This document shows, piece by piece, positions 5,778-8,086 of a stretch of DNA of 8,086 bases. A model generated the notes under the pieces. The model saw only the letters and a list, made by a program, of their open reading frames with translations. It had not been told where the DNA came from and made no database searches. The position numbers were made by a program, and so were the translations under genes. Origin of the DNA: Syntrophomonadaceae bacterium (GTDB lineage: Bacteria; Bacillota; Ch66; Ch109); assembly GCA_012512295.1 (NCBI GenBank), contig JAAZDI010000082.1:1-8086 (forward strand), given 5' to 3'. Each line of letters begins with the position of its first letter. Within the stretch, counting starts at the first letter, position 1.

Positions 5778-5851
5778 CCCGGCCAGCAGGCTTGACCAGA
5801 AACTAACCGTTTCGGCTTCGGGCCGGGCATTAAAATCATTTTAGGCTGGCC
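5778..5851 (+). other. GC-rich structured element with two mutually exclusive helices
   Basis: CCCGGCC (5778-5784) pairs perfectly with GGCCGGG (5821-5827), enclosing a hairpin GAAAC (5799-5803) / GTTTC (5809-5813) that extends by two G-C pairs past a bulge. GGCCAGC (5781-5787) pairs equally well with GCTGGCC (5845-5851), and the two helices share bases 5781-5784. Such an arrangement could be a regulatory RNA switch or part of a dispersed repeat. It stands out from the AT-rich surroundings. No known riboswitch class was recognised. Confidence 0.4.
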
Positions 5852-5930
5852 TTTGTTAAAACACCGCGCGATTAATTTTTCATATGCTGCAAAAGCAGGA
5901 ATCAGGGAAAAAAAACAGAATTTACCGGTA

Positions 5931-6030
5931 TTCAAACAGGCATTAATATAAGCCTGATTAACTTCAAAAACGATTAGAAAAACTCAGTCAATATTGTCCG
6001 ACGAGTTCAATACAGGCATTCTATGTAAGC
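5931..6030 (+). repeat. Imperfect direct repeat pair upstream of the CD-NTase gene
   Basis: The left copy TTCAAACAGGCATT plus AATATAAGC (5931-5953) and the right copy TTCAATACAGGCATT plus CTATGTAAGC (6006-6030) share TTCAA, ACAGGCATT and TAAGC in register. A second short pair, GGAATCAGGG, occurs at 5898-5907 and again at 6036-6045, just before the ribosome binding site. The left copy is also a partial palindrome (CAGGC...GCCTG). Confidence 0.45.
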
Positions 6031-6057
6031 GACACGGAATCAGGGGGAGGGAAAGTT

Positions 6058-6948
6058 TTGCTAGTTGCCAACCATTTTCAAGCCTTAGTGCAAAATCTCC
6101 AAATCGAGCCGGCTACTGAAGCAATTATTGCCAGTTGGTTTAGCCAGATAACCGCCCGACTGAATCAGGATTTTTGGGGCATTAATTCTCCTGTCCAAAA
6201 CAGCCGGTATGTTGGCTCCTATGGCCGGGGTACGGCCATCAAGGGGATCAGGGATATCGATATCGCTTTTGAACTACCACCGGCCCTCTTTGCCGAGTTT
6301 GATCGCTTATCGGACAATGGACCGGGAAAACTCCTCGAGACAGTGCGGCAAAGCCTTGCTCAGGTCGCTCCAAAGGCGAAGATTGGCCAGGACGAAAGGA
6401 CCATTGTTATCAATACCCCAGAGTTCGAGTTGGAAGTAATCCCCGTTTTTCAGCAGGCAGACCAGAGTTATCTCTACCCCCACGCCAGCTATGGCGGAAG
6501 GTGGCGACCAGCCAGATTACTGGCGGAGATTGAGGCAATTGAGGAAAATGATCAAAAACACCATGGAAAAGTGAGAAAACTGGCCAAGATGATGGCGGCT
6601 TGGCGTCGGGAGCACCAGGTCCCGCTCAGCGGCCTGTTAATGGAAACCCTGATCATAGACTTCCTTGACCGAAAACTCCTGGAGAACGAAAACTACTCCG
6701 AAGCCTTCGCCGCTTATCCCTACCTGACCAGAGATTTTCTAGCCTTCCTGGCCGGTCAAGATATCAACCAAAAACACTGGCTGGCCAGAGGAAGTGAACA
6801 GTTCGTATATCGCCTAGGAACGTTTGAAAATCATGCCCGGGCCAGCCTTGCCGAAGCGCAACAGGCAATCGTCTGGGCCGAGCAAAATCAAGAGGCCGAA
6901 GCGGTTCGGAACTGGCAAAAAATTTTCGGAACCTGCTTTTCCATTTAA
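6058..6948 (+). CDS. CD-NTase (SMODS / OAS-like nucleotidyltransferase), no effector beside it
   Basis: The 296-residue protein has the CD-NTase hallmarks. VGSYGRGTAIKGIRDIDIAF (52-71) contains the GS motif (G53, S54) and the metal-binding Asp66 and Asp68. FELEVIP (123-129) supplies the third acidic residue as Glu126, where most relatives have Asp. GGRWRP (146-151), a basic helical stretch KVRKLAKMMAAWRREHQVPLSG (171-192) with METLIIDFL following, and the ending WQKIFGTCF are typical of the OAS-like C-terminal half. These enzymes make cyclic or linear oligonucleotide messengers, in CBASS to activate an abortive-infection effector. GGGGGAGGG six bases upstream supports the TTG start. No effector, Cap2/Cap3, HORMA or TRIP13 gene is adjacent: the neighbours are a nitroreductase and a convergent dGTPase. 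It may be an orphan, have a distant effector, or serve another role. Confidence 0.9.
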   Translation: MLVANHFQALVQNLQIEPATEAIIASWFSQITARLNQDFWGINSPVQNSRYVGSYGRGTAIKGIRDIDIAFELPPALFAEFDRLSDNGPGKLLETVRQSLAQVAPKAKIGQDERTIVINTPEFELEVIPVFQQADQSYLYPHASYGGRWRPARLLAEIEAIEENDQKHHGKVRKLAKMMAAWRREHQVPLSGLLMETLIIDFLDRKLLENENYSEAFAAYPYLTRDFLAFLAGQDINQKHWLARGSEQFVYRLGTFENHARASLAEAQQAIVWAEQNQEAEAVRNWQKIFGTCFSI

Positions 6949-6980
6949 TCGTATGACCAGAAGTATGACTGGCCACGATT
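6947..6980. terminator. Composite hairpin between convergent CD-NTase and dGTPase genes
   Basis: AATCGT (6947-6952) pairs with ACGATT (6975-6980), and inside it CCAG (6957-6960) pairs with CTGG (6969-6972). It begins in the CD-NTase stop codon and ends 20 bases from the dGTPase stop, the position of a shared terminator. It lacks a T-run on either strand, so its strength is doubtful. Confidence 0.35.
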
Positions 6981-7000
6981 GTCTCCAAATTGGTAAACAG

Positions 7001-8014
7001 CTAGTCAAAAGGATAAGCGGCGAATCGGCTTCCTGGGATAAACCGGCGCTGAAAGCACCGGACCGCGTAAATGTCCGTCATCCCCGCAATATAATCAACC
7101 GTTGCCTGTCTTAAGTCGGTCCCTTGCTTGATTTTCTGCTGCAGGGTTTCTGGTAGTTCTGTTGGATGGCGGATAAAAAACTCGTATAATTCCTTAACAA
7201 TCCGCCTCCCCTTGCGCGCCTCTGCTTGATTGACCTCGGCTAGATAGACTTTTTCAAACATGAACTGACGCAAATCAGCCATCGCTTGTTTGACCTCCGG
7301 CGACTGCCTGATCCGTGGCTGACCCTGAGATTGTTCGACCATATCCCTGACCAGGGTGTCAATCCTTTCGCCATGTGTTTGTCCCAATATTTTTACGCAT
7401 TGGGCCGGCAGCATCGTTGGGCGTAAAATCCCGGCCCGTATCGCATCATCAATATCGTGGTTAACATAGGCAATCCGGTCTGCAATTTTGACGATCTGGC
7501 CTTCGAGAGTAAACGGTTCAGGGGTTTCCCCTGTATGGTTAAGAATACCGTCCAACACCTCCAAAGTGAGGTTTAAACCCCTCCCTTCCCGTTCTAATTC
7601 CTCGACTATTCTCAAACTCTGTTCATTGTGTTCGAACTGGCCATGGCAGAGCCGCAACTGTTCTTCGCCAGCATGTCCAAAAGGAGAATGACCAAGGTCA
7701 TGCCCCAGGGCAATCGCCTCGGTCAGATCTTCGTTCAAGCTGAGACAACGAGCAATCGTCCGCGCTATTTGGGCTAGTTCCAAAGTATGGCTCAAGCGGG
7801 TCCGGTAATGGGCACCTTCTGGAGCTATCCACACCTGAGTCTTATCTTTTAACCGGCGAAAGGCCTTGGAATGAATGATCCGATCCCGGTCCACCTGAAA
7901 ACTTGTCCGCAAATCACACTGCTTGGCTTCCGCTCTTTTACGTCGGGCCTTAGAACTCTGGGCGGCCCAAGGAGAAAGCAACTCGCGTTCCCGTTGTTCC
8001 GTTATCAACCGCAT
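7001..8014 (-). CDS. dgt: dGTPase-family dNTP triphosphohydrolase (HD domain)
   Basis: The 337-residue protein matches the shorter dGTPase-like dNTP triphosphohydrolases, which split dNTPs to deoxynucleoside and triphosphate. Conserved features run in order: DRDRIIHSKAFRRLKDKTQV (42-61), RTRLSHTLELAQIAR (71-85) with metal ligand His76, GHDLGHSPFGHAGE (104-117) with the His105-Asp106 pair, FEHNEQS (127-133) with the probable catalytic His129, KIADRIAYVNHDIDDAI (176-192) with Asp179 as final ligand, and DYIAGMTDIYA (307-317). All expected residues are present, so it should be active. ATG 8014 follows GGGGGAAGGAT. The family balances dNTP pools, and some members restrict phage by depleting dNTPs. 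The dnaG-rpoD genes that often follow dgt in Firmicutes are not downstream here, where the convergent CD-NTase gene lies instead. Confidence 0.92.
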   Translation of the reverse strand: MRLITEQRERELLSPWAAQSSKARRKRAEAKQCDLRTSFQVDRDRIIHSKAFRRLKDKTQVWIAPEGAHYRTRLSHTLELAQIARTIARCLSLNEDLTEAIALGHDLGHSPFGHAGEEQLRLCHGQFEHNEQSLRIVEELEREGRGLNLTLEVLDGILNHTGETPEPFTLEGQIVKIADRIAYVNHDIDDAIRAGILRPTMLPAQCVKILGQTHGERIDTLVRDMVEQSQGQPRIRQSPEVKQAMADLRQFMFEKVYLAEVNQAEARKGRRIVKELYEFFIRHPTELPETLQQKIKQGTDLRQATVDYIAGMTDIYAVRCFQRRFIPGSRFAAYPFD

Positions 8015-8046
8015 ATCCTTCCCCCAAATTATTACACTTTACTATA

Positions 8047-8082
8047 TTTGAATATAGCCTACTTTTTGAGTATAGCCTACTT
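8047..8082 (-). repeat. 18-bp tandem repeat in the dgt promoter region
   Basis: Two adjacent 18-base units, TTTGAATATAGCCTACTT (8047-8064) and TTTGAGTATAGCCTACTT (8065-8082) on the plus strand, differ at one base. On the minus strand each contains GGCTATAYT, so each could supply a -10 hexamer (TATATT, TATACT). They sit 33-68 bases upstream of the dgt ATG. They may be tandem promoters or a repeated operator. The base beyond 8082 breaks the pattern, and nothing further is visible. Confidence 0.65.
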
Positions 8083-8086
8083 ATTA

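Larger units (their letters stand above)
5662..6057. other. 396-base non-coding divergent region with hairpins and repeats
   Basis: This region separates the nitroreductase (leftward) from the CD-NTase gene (rightward). It holds a small dyad (AACAT 5708-5712, ATGTT 5718-5722) where the nitroreductase promoter should be, a structured element at 5778-5851, a CTGC-AAAA-GCAG hairpin (5887-5898), and two pairs of direct repeats. The last 15 bases (GGGGGAGGG at 6043-6051 then AAAGTT) are the ribosome binding site that fixes the TTG start of the CD-NTase. A 63-codon minus-strand frame (5744-5935) has only a TTG start, no ribosome binding site and no recognisable domain, so I do not call it a gene. 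No convincing sigma-A promoter was found; the best plus-strand candidate (TTTACC 5921-5926, 17 bases, TAATAT 5944-5949) is weak. Confidence 0.6.

Noticed and set aside
5744..5935. 63-codon minus-strand reading frame as a small gene or toxin
   Set aside because: It starts with a TTG without a ribosome binding site, shows no domain, and its composition follows the GC hairpin element it overlaps.
5092..8014. Nitroreductase, CD-NTase and dGTPase read as one CBASS operon
   Set aside because: The genes lie on opposite strands, with a 396-base gap on one side and convergent ends on the other. None is a recognised CBASS effector or accessory protein.

Overview
The window looks like chromosomal DNA of an anaerobic Firmicute, probably a clostridial or Peptococcaceae-type lineage. 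The evidence is moderate to AT-rich base composition, strong GGAGG-type ribosome binding sites, frequent TTG starts (four or five of the nine genes), a PerR-type regulator, and two proteins rich in 4Fe-4S cysteine motifs. This placement is inference; no rRNA or other marker gene is present.

Layout, left to right. Positions 1-128 (minus) hold the start of a RelA/SpoT-type HD hydrolase, cut by the window edge. Positions 235-376 look like the 3' scar of an IS200/IS605 TnpB element, ending in a nested hairpin that directly abuts a MOSC-domain gene (384-830, plus). That gene converges on a ParA/MinD-like gene (850-1497, minus) whose nucleotide-binding motifs are degraded. Upstream of it lie an extended -10 promoter and 11-bp tandem repeats. 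Then come, all on the minus strand, a DUF362-ferredoxin fusion (1667-2827), a PerR-type metal-dependent repressor (3255-3695), an HdrD/GlpC-like iron-sulfur protein with ferredoxin and cysteine-rich (CCG) parts (3934-4968), and a nitroreductase (5092-5661). Together these suggest redox and peroxide-stress housekeeping of an anaerobe. Each has its own control region or a gap of about 100 bases or more, so a single operon is not evident.

Positions 5662-6057 form a non-coding, repeat- and hairpin-rich stretch. It precedes a complete CD-NTase (SMODS/OAS-like nucleotidyltransferase, 6058-6948, plus), the class that makes second messengers in CBASS anti-phage systems. No effector, ubiquitin-like or HORMA partner is visible beside it. 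Its convergent neighbour is a dGTPase-family HD phosphohydrolase (7001-8014, minus), whose promoter region carries an 18-bp tandem repeat at the window edge. The orphan CD-NTase next to a dNTPase is the most interesting part of the window, although the pairing may be chance.
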